From Bacteroidaceae bacterium (GTDB taxonomy: Bacteria > Bacteroidota > Bacteroidia > Bacteroidales > Bacteroidaceae): a DNA stretch of 38,887 nt. How positions within the stretch are numbered: the first letter of the stretch is position 1; each line of letters starts with the position of its first letter. The notes beneath the pieces are model-generated. The model saw only the letters and a list, made by a program, of their open reading frames with translations, was not told the DNA's origin and ran no database searches. The translations under genes and the position numbers were made by a program. The stretch is taken from the NCBI GenBank assembly GCA_017558175.1, contig JAFYWH010000065.1, positions 1 to 38,887 on the forward strand, written 5' to 3'. Of the stretch, positions 1-6,865 are shown piece after piece.

Positions 1-1
1 C

Positions 2-181
2 AGTTATTACAATGATATCCATAGCTGGGAATTGTTCGACCTTCAGGAAGACCCTTCTGAAATGAACAATATCTATGGCCAACCGGGTACAGAAGAAATC
101 ACTCAGGAGTTGAAGGCCGAATTGAAGAGACTTCAAGAGTATTACGATGACCCTATCCGCAACGAAGTGATTGTAGAATAA
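2..181 (+). CDS. Sulfatase, C-terminal fragment (gene cut by window edge)
   Basis: An open frame runs in from the left edge and stops at TAA 179-181, giving the last 59 residues of a protein. The piece contains SWELFDLQEDPSEMNNIYG, the form taken by the C-terminal sub-domain of family S1 sulfatases, where the E-L-F-D-L and D-P-x-E-x-N-N words are typical. The active site lies outside the window, so the substrate cannot be inferred. A hairpin terminator follows 13 bp after the stop and a GH20 hexosaminidase gene begins 63 bp downstream on the same strand, which suits a glycan-degrading locus. Assignment to the sulfatase family rests on this short tail only. Confidence 0.75.
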   Translation, partial: SYYNDIHSWELFDLQEDPSEMNNIYGQPGTEEITQELKAELKRLQEYYDDPIRNEVIVE

Positions 182-193
182 TTACAAACTCAT

Positions 194-217
194 CCCCCTT
201 CAAAAGGGGGATTTTTT
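194..217 (+). terminator. Hairpin terminator after partial sulfatase
   Basis: CCCCCTT (194-200) and AAGGGGG (204-210) form a 7-bp stem with a 3-nt loop, followed by a T-rich run (ATTTTTTC). It fits an intrinsic terminator for the upstream gene. The stem is the same word used in the larger repeats at 2211 and 6706, so this may be a remnant of that repeat family doing terminator duty. Confidence 0.7.
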
Positions 218-244
218 CAATGACAAAATTTAAAAACAACACCC

Positions 245-2191
245 ATGAAAAAACTCCACCTCTTAACCCTCTTATTATGTTGCTTCCTGACAAGCATCAC
301 CGCACAGAATGCCAAGCCATTCGTCATCCCCGAATTGAAGGAATGGAAAGGCACCACCGGTGAGTTCACCCTCAACGAACAAACCCGCATTGTTTACCCA
401 AAGAACCAACCGGAGTTGCAACGCATTGCCGAGATGGTGGCTGAAGATTGTAAGGAAATGTTCCACCACACCCCTGTCCTTGTAGAAGGGAAAGGACAGA
501 AGGGCGACATCATCCTCTCTTTGAAGGCAGACAAGAAGTTGGGCAAGGAAGGTTATGCCATCAGTATTACCGACCGCATCACGCTATCGGCTCCCGAAGC
601 GGTGGGCGTGTATTGGGGAACCCGAACCCTCTTGCAGATGGCCGAACAGAACCTCTCGCTCCCGAAAGGCGTTATCCGCGACTTTCCGGACTATGAAATC
701 CGTGGCTTCATGATAGACTGCGGACGCAAGTTCATCCCGATGCATTACTTGCGCGACTATGTAAAGATTATGGCCTACTACAAGATGAACTGCTTCCAAA
801 TCCACTTGAACGACAACGGCTTCAAGCAGTTCTTCGAAAACGATTGGGACAAGACTTATGCGGCGTTCCGCCTCGAATCGGATACATATCCGGGACTGAC
901 TGCCCGCGACGGACATTACACCAAGCAAGAATTCATCGACTTGCAGAAGTTGGCCGAGAGTTGCTTTGTAGAAATCATTCCTGAAATCGATGCCCCGGCG
1001 CATACGTTAGCCTTCGCTCACTACATGCCCGAAATCGGAAGCAAGGAATACGGCATGGACCACCTCGACCTCTTCAACCCGAAGACTTACGAGTTCATGG
1101 ATGGCTTGTTCAAGGAATACTTGGAAGGTGAAGAACCGGTGTTCCGTGGCAAGCGCGTACACATCGGTACCGACGAATACAGCAACAAGGACCCGAAGGT
1201 AGTGGAAAAGTTCCGCGAGTTTACCGACCGCTACATCCGCTACGTGGAAAGCTTCGGCAAGCAGGCTTGTGTTTGGGGTGCCTTGACCCATGCCAAGGGC
1301 GAAACTCCAGTGAAGAGCGAAAACGTGATTATGAGCGCTTGGTACAATGGCTATGCCGAACCTCGCGACATGGTGAAGCAGGGCTACAAGCTCATCTCGA
1401 TTCCCGACGGTCTGACCTACATTGTTCCGGCAGCCGGCTATTATTACGATTATTTGAACTGCAAGCACCTGTACGAGAACTGGACTCCGGCTCATGTGGG
1501 TAAGGAAGTGTTCGACGAGAAAGATCCGGCCATCCTCGGCGGTATGTATGCCGTATGGAACGATCATTGCGGTAATGGCATCTCGACCAAGGATATCCAC
1601 CACCGTTGCTATCCAGCCTTGCAAACATTGGCGGTAAAGATGTGGACAGGTGCATCGAAGAGCATGCCTTACGAAGAATTCGACGAGAAACGCCACGCAC
1701 TCAGCGAAGCACCGGGTGTGAACCAATTGGGACGCCTCAGCAAGACAACGGACTTGGTCTTCGCTAGATTAGAGATTACTCCAAACAGCACTTTACCTGT
1801 AAAGGAAATAGGATATAACTATTGGGTGGAATTTGAGATTGACGGAGCACAGGAAGCCATGGGTACCGAACTCTTCCGTTCGAAGGATGCCGTGTTCTAC
1901 TTGTCCGACCCTATCCAAGGCATGTTGGGTTATGCCCGCGACGGTTATTTGAATACCTTTACTTATAAGGTTCAGCCGGGCCAACGCATGAAGATTGCCA
2001 TCGAAGGCGACAACAAGGCTACCCGCCTCTTCATCAACGGCAAGCAGGTGGAAGAACTGAACATCCAGGAACGATGGATGGACAAGGAAGGCAAGACACG
2101 CATCCGCAATGTCCGCACCCTGGTCTTCCCACTCGAAAAGGCCGGCGACTTCAAGAGCAAGATTACGAACCTGAAGGTTTATCAGAAGTAA
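245..2191 (+). CDS. Secreted glycoside hydrolase family 20 beta-N-acetylhexosaminidase
   Basis: This 648-residue protein should remove terminal GlcNAc or GalNAc from host or mucin glycans in the periplasm or at the cell surface. Residues 1-20 form a signal peptide ending ITA before Gln21. A GH20b-type N-terminal domain (about 25-150) precedes the TIM barrel (about 150-480), which contains PEIDAPAH (246-253) and the catalytic pair D310-E311 in HIGTDEY. GH20 enzymes use substrate-assisted catalysis with an Asp-Glu pair, usually in H-x-G-G-D-E; here Thr replaces the second Gly. The last 150 residues look like a beta-sandwich carbohydrate-binding or concanavalin-like module (inference from composition and length). 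It follows a sulfatase gene, so the pair may act on sulfated amino sugars. No clear TAnnTTTG box was seen upstream. Confidence 0.9.
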   Translation: MKKLHLLTLLLCCFLTSITAQNAKPFVIPELKEWKGTTGEFTLNEQTRIVYPKNQPELQRIAEMVAEDCKEMFHHTPVLVEGKGQKGDIILSLKADKKLGKEGYAISITDRITLSAPEAVGVYWGTRTLLQMAEQNLSLPKGVIRDFPDYEIRGFMIDCGRKFIPMHYLRDYVKIMAYYKMNCFQIHLNDNGFKQFFENDWDKTYAAFRLESDTYPGLTARDGHYTKQEFIDLQKLAESCFVEIIPEIDAPAHTLAFAHYMPEIGSKEYGMDHLDLFNPKTYEFMDGLFKEYLEGEEPVFRGKRVHIGTDEYSNKDPKVVEKFREFTDRYIRYVESFGKQACVWGALTHAKGETPVKSENVIMSAWYNGYAEPRDMVKQGYKLISIPDGLTYIVPAAGYYYDYLNCKHLYENWTPAHVGKEVFDEKDPAILGGMYAVWNDHCGNGISTKDIHHRCYPALQTLAVKMWTGASKSMPYEEFDEKRHALSEAPGVNQLGRLSKTTDLVFARLEITPNSTLPVKEIGYNYWVEFEIDGAQEAMGTELFRSKDAVFYLSDPIQGMLGYARDGYLNTFTYKVQPGQRMKIAIEGDNKATRLFINGKQVEELNIQERWMDKEGKTRIRNVRTLVFPLEKAGDFKSKITNLKVYQK

Positions 2192-2210
2192 AATCATCAC
2201 AAAACACATC

Positions 2211-2307
2211 CATCCCCCTTATGAAGGGGGGCAGGGGGATGTAACATCCACATGGAGAGATTCATCCTGTTACCAAACATCCCCCTACCCCCTTCGTAAG
2301 GGGGATT
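2211..2307. repeat. Paired-hairpin inverted repeat (CCCCCTT family), copy 1
   Basis: The left arm (2211-2241) contains CCCCCTT-ATG-AAGGGGG followed by GCAGGGGGATG. The right arm (2279-2307) is close to its reverse complement, CATCCCCCTACCCCCTT-CGT-AAGGGGG. Each arm can fold alone, and the two arms can pair over about 30 bp around a 37-nt centre. The element lies between the GH20 stop and the promoter of the next plus-strand gene. A second copy with the same architecture is at 6706-6800. Confidence 0.8.
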
Positions 2308-2343
2308 CGCTTCCTGACATTTTTATTTCTTGTTGAATATTCG

Positions 2344-2351
2344 TACCTTTG
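2344..2351 (+). promoter_or_regulatory. Bacteroidetes -7 box (TACCTTTG)
   Basis: TACCTTTG matches the TAnnTTTG -7 consensus 24 bp before the ATG at 2376. No well-spaced TTG was found upstream. The box overlaps the TTG that would otherwise give a longer reading frame at 2349, which argues that 2376 is the true start. Confidence 0.65.
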
Positions 2352-2375
2352 CAGCCGAATTTAAAAAAATCATTT

Positions 2376-3608
2376 ATGGTTCTGAATTATATTTGGATAG
2401 CATTTTTCCTTGTCGCATTTATTGTAGCCATCGGACGCTTAGTCTTTGCTGGCGACACACAAGTATTTCCGGAAATCATCAACTCCACCTTCAGCTCCTC
2501 ACAAACCGCCTTTGAAATCTCATTGGGGTTGACCGGGGTGCTCTCCCTTTGGTTGGGTATCATGAAGATTGGCGAGAAAGGCGGACTCATCTCTTTCATC
2601 TCGCGCCTGCTCAGCCCTATCTTCAGCAAACTGTTTCCGGACATTCCCAAGGGACACCCTGTAACCGGAAGCATCTTCATGAACCTGGCAGCCAATATGC
2701 TGGGGCTCGACAATGCCGCCACTCCCCTTGGCTTGAAGGCCATGGAAGGATTGCAGGAGCTGAATCCCAAGAAAGATACTGCCAGCAACCCGATGATCAT
2801 GTTCCTCGTGCTGAATACCTCAGGACTGGTCATCATCCCTATCGGCATCATGGTGTATCGTGCCCAATTGGGAGCCGTTCAGCCCACCGATGTCTTTGTC
2901 CCCATCCTGCTGGCTACCTCCATTGCCACCTTGGCGGGTATCATTGCCGTGAGCATCTATCAGCGCATTAACCTGCTCAACCGAACCATCCTGCTTTTCG
3001 TGGGCGGAATGAGCCTCTTCATTGCGGGTATTATCTATGCCTGCAGCCTGTTGTCGCGTACCCAGATAGATACCTTCTCTACTACGGGTGCCAATGTGTT
3101 CCTGTTCTTTATCATCATCGGATTCATCGTTACCGGTATCCGCAAGAAGATTAACGTGTACGATGCCTTTGTAGAAGGCGCCAAGGAAGGTTTCACCACC
3201 GCCGTACGCATCATTCCTTACCTCGTGGCCATTCTGGTGGGCATCGGCGTGTTCCGTGCTTCGGGAGCCATGGATTACCTCATTGGAGGCATCGAGAGTG
3301 CCTTGGAGTTCTGTGGCATCGATAGCGAATTTGTGGGTGGCTTGCCTACGGCTTTCATGAAGCCATTGAGCGGAAGCGGATCGAGAGGACTGATGGTGGA
3401 TGCCATGACCAACTATGGTGCCGACTCGTTTGTGGGCCGACTCACTTGCATCCTTCAGGGATCGACCGATACCACCTTCTATATCTTGGCGGTGTATTTC
3501 GGTAGTGTGGGCATCTCGAAGACTCGCCATGCCGTGCCTTGTGGCTTATTGGCCGATACGGTGGGCAGCATTGCAGCGATATTCATCTGCTATCTGTTCT
3601 TCGGATAA
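2376..3608 (+). CDS. SpmA/SpmB-like nucleoside-recognition (Gate) domain membrane protein
   Basis: This 410-residue, strongly hydrophobic protein looks like a fusion of the two spore maturation proteins SpmA and SpmB, each built from a nucleoside-recognition Gate domain. Many non-sporulating Bacteroidetes carry such fused proteins; their transported substrate is not established. The N-terminal half contains NLAANMLGLDNAATPLGLKA and the C-terminal half GLPTAFMKPLSGSGSRG and ILQGSTDTTFY, motifs typical of SpmA and SpmB respectively. About ten hydrophobic segments are spread along the chain, indicating the inner membrane. I chose ATG 2376 because the upstream TTG at 2349 lies in the -7 promoter box. 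A 22-bp-period palindromic repeat starts 26 bp after the stop, with no separate terminator visible. Confidence 0.85.
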   Translation: MVLNYIWIAFFLVAFIVAIGRLVFAGDTQVFPEIINSTFSSSQTAFEISLGLTGVLSLWLGIMKIGEKGGLISFISRLLSPIFSKLFPDIPKGHPVTGSIFMNLAANMLGLDNAATPLGLKAMEGLQELNPKKDTASNPMIMFLVLNTSGLVIIPIGIMVYRAQLGAVQPTDVFVPILLATSIATLAGIIAVSIYQRINLLNRTILLFVGGMSLFIAGIIYACSLLSRTQIDTFSTTGANVFLFFIIIGFIVTGIRKKINVYDAFVEGAKEGFTTAVRIIPYLVAILVGIGVFRASGAMDYLIGGIESALEFCGIDSEFVGGLPTAFMKPLSGSGSRGLMVDAMTNYGADSFVGRLTCILQGSTDTTFYILAVYFGSVGISKTRHAVPCGLLADTVGSIAAIFICYLFFG

Positions 3609-3634
3609 AAACAGCTATTTCGAGCTTTTAATAA

Positions 3635-3712
3635 AACGCCTTGACGTTTTACTTAAAACGCTTAGGCGTTTTGGTTCAAACGTCAAGGCATTTTATTTTT
3701 TTGCCTTGGCGC
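3635..3712. repeat. 22-bp-period triple palindrome, copy A (with degenerate fourth unit)
   Basis: Near-palindromes of the form AAACGCCnnnGCGTTTT begin at 3635, 3657 and 3679, exactly 22 bp apart with 5-bp spacers. A fourth, degenerate unit (TTTGCCTTGGCG) begins at 3701, again 22 bp on. Homologous copies lie at 13547 and 24180. Unit 2 always has a TAAG or TAGG centre and unit 3 always has CAAGGC, so the copies share ancestry rather than arising independently. Confidence 0.85.
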
Positions 3713-3879
3713 ATGCCTATCGGGTAGAAAAAAGAAAAAACAAAAGCAAAGACAAAGGAGCTGCCTTGTCTTTCACATACAAAGATGGGAAGAAGAATCT
3801 GCAACCCGAAATCCAATCGTTGAATCCCTACATTCACTCGTTCAATGAACTCATCCGGCGGAGGAGCCGAATCCGTCAT
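3676..3879 (-). CDS. Possible small protein of unknown function (67 aa)
   Basis: A 67-codon frame reads leftward from ATG 3879, preceded by the purine-rich GGGGTGGATAT. It begins MTDSAPPPDEFIERVNVGI and has a hydrophobic, Phe-rich centre that could be a membrane segment. It lies 78 bp downstream of the minus-strand sulfatase stop, beyond that gene's terminator, and no promoter is visible. Its last codons are supplied by the 22-bp repeat, which suggests either a chance frame or a repeat-associated relic. I do not recognise a family. The rest of the 348-bp gap 3609-3956 holds the repeat, a 10-bp hairpin (3748-3773) and the sulfatase terminator. Confidence 0.2.
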   Translation of the reverse strand: MTDSAPPPDEFIERVNVGIQRLDFGLQILLPIFVCERQGSSFVFAFVFSFFYPIGMRQGKKIKCLDV

Positions 3880-3887
3880 ATATCCAC

Positions 3888-3934
3888 CCCTAAAAAACGA
3901 AACGCCAACCCATCCCGAAGGACAAGCTGGCGTT
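3888..3934 (-). terminator. Terminator of minus-strand sulfatase
   Basis: AACGCCA (3901-3907) pairs with TGGCGTT (3928-3934). Read on the minus strand the stem is followed by CGTTTTTTA (A-run 3892-3897 on plus), giving a stem plus T-tract 23 bp after the sulfatase stop. Confidence 0.65.
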
Positions 3935-3956
3935 GGCTCAAAAAAAAAAGTGTCGT

Positions 3957-5477
3957 TTATTCTTCCACTACCGGCATAGTCACTTTAAAGTATGGACTTT
4001 CGGTGTGTTGCGAATGGGCAATCTCTACCATCTGCTTCACAATGTCCGGATACTGGTCGGCCAGGTCGTTATCCTCGTGCACATCGGTCTTGAGGTCGTA
4101 CAAGTGAGGCTTTCCGGCTTTGGAAACCATCTTCCAGTCGCCCATGCGGACAGCCACCTGGTTGGTTTCCTCGAACTCCCAATAGAGGAAGTTGTGCGCC
4201 TGCTGTCCTTCCTTGCCCAACAAGATAGGTGCAAACGAGAGGCCATCGAAGTAATCCACTTCCTTGTTCGGGTTGGTGTATCGGGTCACATAGTCGGACA
4301 CACCGGCCAACTCGCAGAAGGTAGGCATGACATCGTAGAAGGCCAACTGATGGTCGTTCACTACACCGGCAGGCACCATGCCCGGACCCCAAGCGATGAA
4401 CGGAACACGCACACCGCCCTCGTGTGTCTGGCGCTTCGTACCCCGGAGAATGGCATTGTAACCAAAGAAATCAGGATCGGCACCGCCTTCCATGTGCGGG
4501 CCATTGTCACTGGTAAAGATAACCAAGGTATTCTGGTCGAATCCCTTTTCCTTCAGCTTGGCCAGCACCTCGCCCACATAGGCATCGAGGCGGGTCACCA
4601 TCGCCGCAAATTGGGCATGGGCATGAAGCGAAGTGTTGTATCGGCTCCAGTCTGGCGAAATCCAGTCCTTGTCTTCCGTAAACTTCTCCTTATAATATTG
4701 CAGGATGCTGTCTTCCGGCTGAACCAGCTCGGCATGAGGGAGCGTATAGGTGAACACACCGAAGAAAGGCTGCTTGCCGTCCTGGCTATCGATCCACTCC
4801 AGAGCCATCTGGTGAATCATGTCGGCCGAATACTGGGTACGGTTGAAGTATCCTTCGCCATGCTGCGGATGCTGGATGTTGTCTTCCATTGTGATGCGCA
4901 CCACCGCCGTATCGCCCTTCGACTTGCTGTATCGGTTCAGGAAATTCGGATAGTAAAGATGCGCCTGATATTGGCACACATAGCCGTAGTATTCGTCTAT
5001 GCCACGCTTGTCGGGGGTAGAAACCGAGCCTTCGTATCCGCCTGCCCACTTGCCGAACATACCGGTGGTATATCCGTTGTCCTTCATGATTTCCGGAAGG
5101 ATGATGTGTTCAGGATCGTACGGATGCTGCCCTACCCGGCTGAACTCCTGGTTCACGCCCAACTGCACCATAGGTACATCGCGCCAATATTCCTTGTTGC
5201 CACGCACTTCGGTGTGCCCGGTATGCTGCCCCGTCATGAACGAAGCGCGCGAAGGGGCACTCACCGGACTGCCGGCATATGCCTGAGTGAACCGCATGCC
5301 CTCAGCGGCCATGCGGTCCAAGTTCGGTGTATGGATATATTGCTGGCCATAGCATGCCAAGTCGTTATATCCCAAGTCATCACACATGATGTAGATGATG
5401 TTCGGCTTCTGTGCTTCGGGCTGTCCGGCACAGGCACTCATCAAAGGCACCATGGCCCATAAGAGATTCTTGTTCAT
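3957..5477 (-). CDS. Lipoprotein sulfatase, S1 family, serine-type formylglycine site
   Basis: This 506-residue enzyme should hydrolyse sulfate esters on glycans at the cell envelope. A lipoprotein leader ends in LMSAC with the lipidated Cys16. The metal-binding DD (33-34) and the core sulfatase signature S73-A-P-S-R-A-S-F-M-T-G are present; Ser73 occupies the position converted to formylglycine, so activation requires a radical SAM maturase, and one is encoded at 19557. SDNGPHMEGG is a further metal-site motif, and HLYDLKTDVHEDNDLA marks the C-terminal sub-domain. I chose ATG 5477 over the in-frame TTG at 5483. The gene begins only 16 bp after the ferritin stop, so it is probably co-transcribed with ftnA. 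The sulfated substrate cannot be read from sequence. Confidence 0.92.
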   Translation of the reverse strand: MNKNLLWAMVPLMSACAGQPEAQKPNIIYIMCDDLGYNDLACYGQQYIHTPNLDRMAAEGMRFTQAYAGSPVSAPSRASFMTGQHTGHTEVRGNKEYWRDVPMVQLGVNQEFSRVGQHPYDPEHIILPEIMKDNGYTTGMFGKWAGGYEGSVSTPDKRGIDEYYGYVCQYQAHLYYPNFLNRYSKSKGDTAVVRITMEDNIQHPQHGEGYFNRTQYSADMIHQMALEWIDSQDGKQPFFGVFTYTLPHAELVQPEDSILQYYKEKFTEDKDWISPDWSRYNTSLHAHAQFAAMVTRLDAYVGEVLAKLKEKGFDQNTLVIFTSDNGPHMEGGADPDFFGYNAILRGTKRQTHEGGVRVPFIAWGPGMVPAGVVNDHQLAFYDVMPTFCELAGVSDYVTRYTNPNKEVDYFDGLSFAPILLGKEGQQAHNFLYWEFEETNQVAVRMGDWKMVSKAGKPHLYDLKTDVHEDNDLADQYPDIVKQMVEIAHSQHTESPYFKVTMPVVEE

Positions 5478-5493
5478 CGGCAAATGTCAGTCT

Positions 5494-6018
5494 TTATTCG
5501 GCTGCAGTTGCGAGTGGAGACGGAACATTGTATACGCGTGCTGCCAATTCCTTGTCGAGCATATACATGCCATACTTGTTGTCTTCTACTGCTTCTACAG
5601 TAGCAATCATTTCGCGAGCCGATTCTTCTTCTTCCACCTGTTCGTCAATGAACCAGTTGAGGCGGTTGATAGAAGCGAAGTCGCGGTCTTCGTTGGCAAT
5701 GTAAGCCAAGTTATTGATGAGGGAAGTAACCTTCTTTTCGTGTTCCAAAGTCTGCTTGTACATAGCGAGTACGCTATCCCATGTAGCCGGAACTTCTTCG
5801 ATAGGAAGCAAAGTGACCTTGGCATCGCGTGAGTTCAAGTAGTTCATGAAGATACGTGCATGAGCCTGTTCTTCCTGGAACTGAACGTAGAACCAATTGG
5901 CAACACCCTTGTAACCCTTAGCTTCGGCATCGAGTGACATAGCCAAATAAAGATACGCTGACCACAATTCTGCATTGATCTGTGCATTGATAGCATTGTG
6001 CAATTTTTCGCTTAACAT
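5494..6018 (-). CDS. ftnA: Non-haem ferritin
   Basis: This 174-residue cytoplasmic ferritin oxidises Fe(II) and stores it as a mineral core in a 24-subunit shell. Ferroxidase-site residues typical of bacterial FtnA are visible: E17, E50, H53 (QEEQAH), E94, and E126/Q127/E130 in DEQVEEEE. The length is normal for the family. The start has an unusually good Shine-Dalgarno sequence for this phylum (GGAGGA, 10 bp from the ATG) and a TACATTTG -7 box upstream. The sulfatase gene follows after 16 bp without a terminator. No clear iron- or OxyR-type operator was identified. Confidence 0.95.
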   Translation of the reverse strand: MLSEKLHNAINAQINAELWSAYLYLAMSLDAEAKGYKGVANWFYVQFQEEQAHARIFMNYLNSRDAKVTLLPIEEVPATWDSVLAMYKQTLEHEKKVTSLINNLAYIANEDRDFASINRLNWFIDEQVEEEESAREMIATVEAVEDNKYGMYMLDKELAARVYNVPSPLATAAE

Positions 6019-6025
6019 AGTATAT

Positions 6026-6031
6026 TCCTCC
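6026..6031 (-). promoter_or_regulatory. Strong Shine-Dalgarno sequence of ftnA
   Basis: Read on the minus strand, GGAGGA lies 7 bp before the ATG at 6018. Most starts in this window have only A-rich leaders, so this stands out and supports the chosen start. Confidence 0.7.
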
Positions 6032-6057
6032 TTTAATTATTAGTTATTAGTATACCA

Positions 6058-6065
6058 CAAATGTA
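6058..6065 (-). promoter_or_regulatory. -7 box of ftnA (TACATTTG)
   Basis: On the minus strand TACATTTG matches TAnnTTTG, about 40 bp upstream of the ftnA ATG. A properly spaced TTG was not seen, so the -33 element is weak or absent. Confidence 0.6.
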
Positions 6066-6202
6066 GTAACTAAACAAAAAACTTCCTAATAAAGATTGAT
6101 AGAATTTATGAATAGTGCGATAAATAAAACCAATGATTCCAAACAAACGGGCCGATTGGCGTGTTATTGTGCAAGATTCATCACTTAAAACCTATTTGGA
6201 AA

Positions 6203-6691
6203 ATGAAAAAGTTAATGATGCTAGTCGCTATTGCAGCGGCTTTCGCTTCTTGCCAATCGAACAAGAAGAATGCAGAAATAGTTATGGAAAACGATAGCGT
6301 AATAGCTATCTTCCCGGCACCCATCGAGGTGGAAGAAGAAATCTTCACAGGCACAATCCCTGCAGCCGACGGGCCAGGTATCGACTACATCCTTACATTG
6401 GGGGCAGCCACAGACGGAATAGACACGGTGTATACACTCGACATGACTTATCTGGATGCCAACGGCCCGGGCAAGAACCAGACCTTCCAGAGCAAAGGAA
6501 AGCAACAGACCATACACAAGACCGTGAACAACCAGCCGAAGAAGGGCGTGAAGCTCACTCCGGACAATGGCGACAAACCGATGTACTTCCTGGTGGTGAA
6601 CGATACAACCCTGCGCATGGTGAACGACTCGACTTTGGTAGAAACCATCGGACAAGCCGTGTATGACATTACCAAGGTGAAGAACAAATAA
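6203..6691 (+). CDS. NlpE-like N-terminal domain lipoprotein
   Basis: A 162-residue lipoprotein with the lipobox FASC and lipidated Cys17. The segment FTGTIPAADGPGIDYILTLG resembles the NlpE N-terminal beta-barrel fold, where G-x-x-P-x-A-D-x-x-G-I is typical. NlpE of enterobacteria signals envelope stress through Cpx; the Cys pair of that protein is absent here, so the role in Bacteroidetes is unknown. I chose ATG 6203 because it gives a proper signal peptide; a longer frame from 6161 would add 14 unlikely residues. No convincing promoter box was found in the 184-bp gap from ftnA. An inverted-repeat element follows the gene. Confidence 0.75.
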   Translation: MKKLMMLVAIAAAFASCQSNKKNAEIVMENDSVIAIFPAPIEVEEEIFTGTIPAADGPGIDYILTLGAATDGIDTVYTLDMTYLDANGPGKNQTFQSKGKQQTIHKTVNNQPKKGVKLTPDNGDKPMYFLVVNDTTLRMVNDSTLVETIGQAVYDITKVKNK

Positions 6692-6705
6692 TCCATTTAC
6701 ATCTT

Positions 6706-6800
6706 CATCCCCCTTTCGAAGCGGTAGGAAGATGTTCCATAAGGTCAAACGATGCCTTAAAACCAGCGGAACATCCCCCTGCCCCCTTCAAAAGGGGGAT
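6706..6800. repeat. Paired-hairpin inverted repeat (CCCCCTT family), copy 2
   Basis: The right arm GGAACATCCCCCTGCCCCCTT... (6768-6800) is nearly the reverse complement of the left arm starting at 6706 and ending GATGTTCC near 6738. The left arm has decayed (GAAGCGGTAGGAAGATG). The arms enclose about 29 nt. It has the same architecture and the same placement, between two plus-strand genes, as the copy at 2211-2307. Confidence 0.8.
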
Positions 6801-6808
6801 ATTTATAT

Positions 6809-6832
6809 AAAATCGGAAAGAAATCCGATTTT
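6809..6832. promoter_or_regulatory. Perfect 9-bp inverted repeat overlapping a promoter (possible operator)
   Basis: AAAATCGGA (6809-6817) and TCCGATTTT (6824-6832) are perfect inverted repeats with a 6-bp centre. They sit 6-29 bp upstream of the -7 box at 6838 and therefore cover the -33 region of the radical SAM gene. The element could bind a repressor, or act as a terminator for transcription coming from the NlpE-like gene because it ends in T residues. Confidence 0.45.
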
Positions 6833-6837
6833 ATACC

Positions 6838-6845
6838 TATCTTTG
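6838..6845 (+). promoter_or_regulatory. -7 box (TATCTTTG) of radical SAM gene
   Basis: TATCTTTG matches the Bacteroidetes -7 consensus 21 bp before the ATG at 6866. The -33 region is occupied by the inverted repeat at 6809-6832. Confidence 0.65.
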
Positions 6846-6865
6846 CATGCAAATAAAAGATGTTT

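Noticed and set aside
2349..2375. Upstream TTG start for the SpmA/SpmB-like protein
   Set aside because: The TTG is inside the TACCTTTG promoter box, so it would not be in the transcript. ATG 2376 is used.
3635..3712. CRISPR array for the 22-bp-period repeat
   Set aside because: Spacers are only 5 bp and similar between copies, with three units per copy and no cas genes. It is a palindromic intergenic element instead.
3933..5462. Long plus-strand frame of 509 codons opposite the sulfatase
   Set aside because: It is the antisense shadow of a gene with complete sulfatase motifs, has no recognisable domain, and has no promoter or leader.
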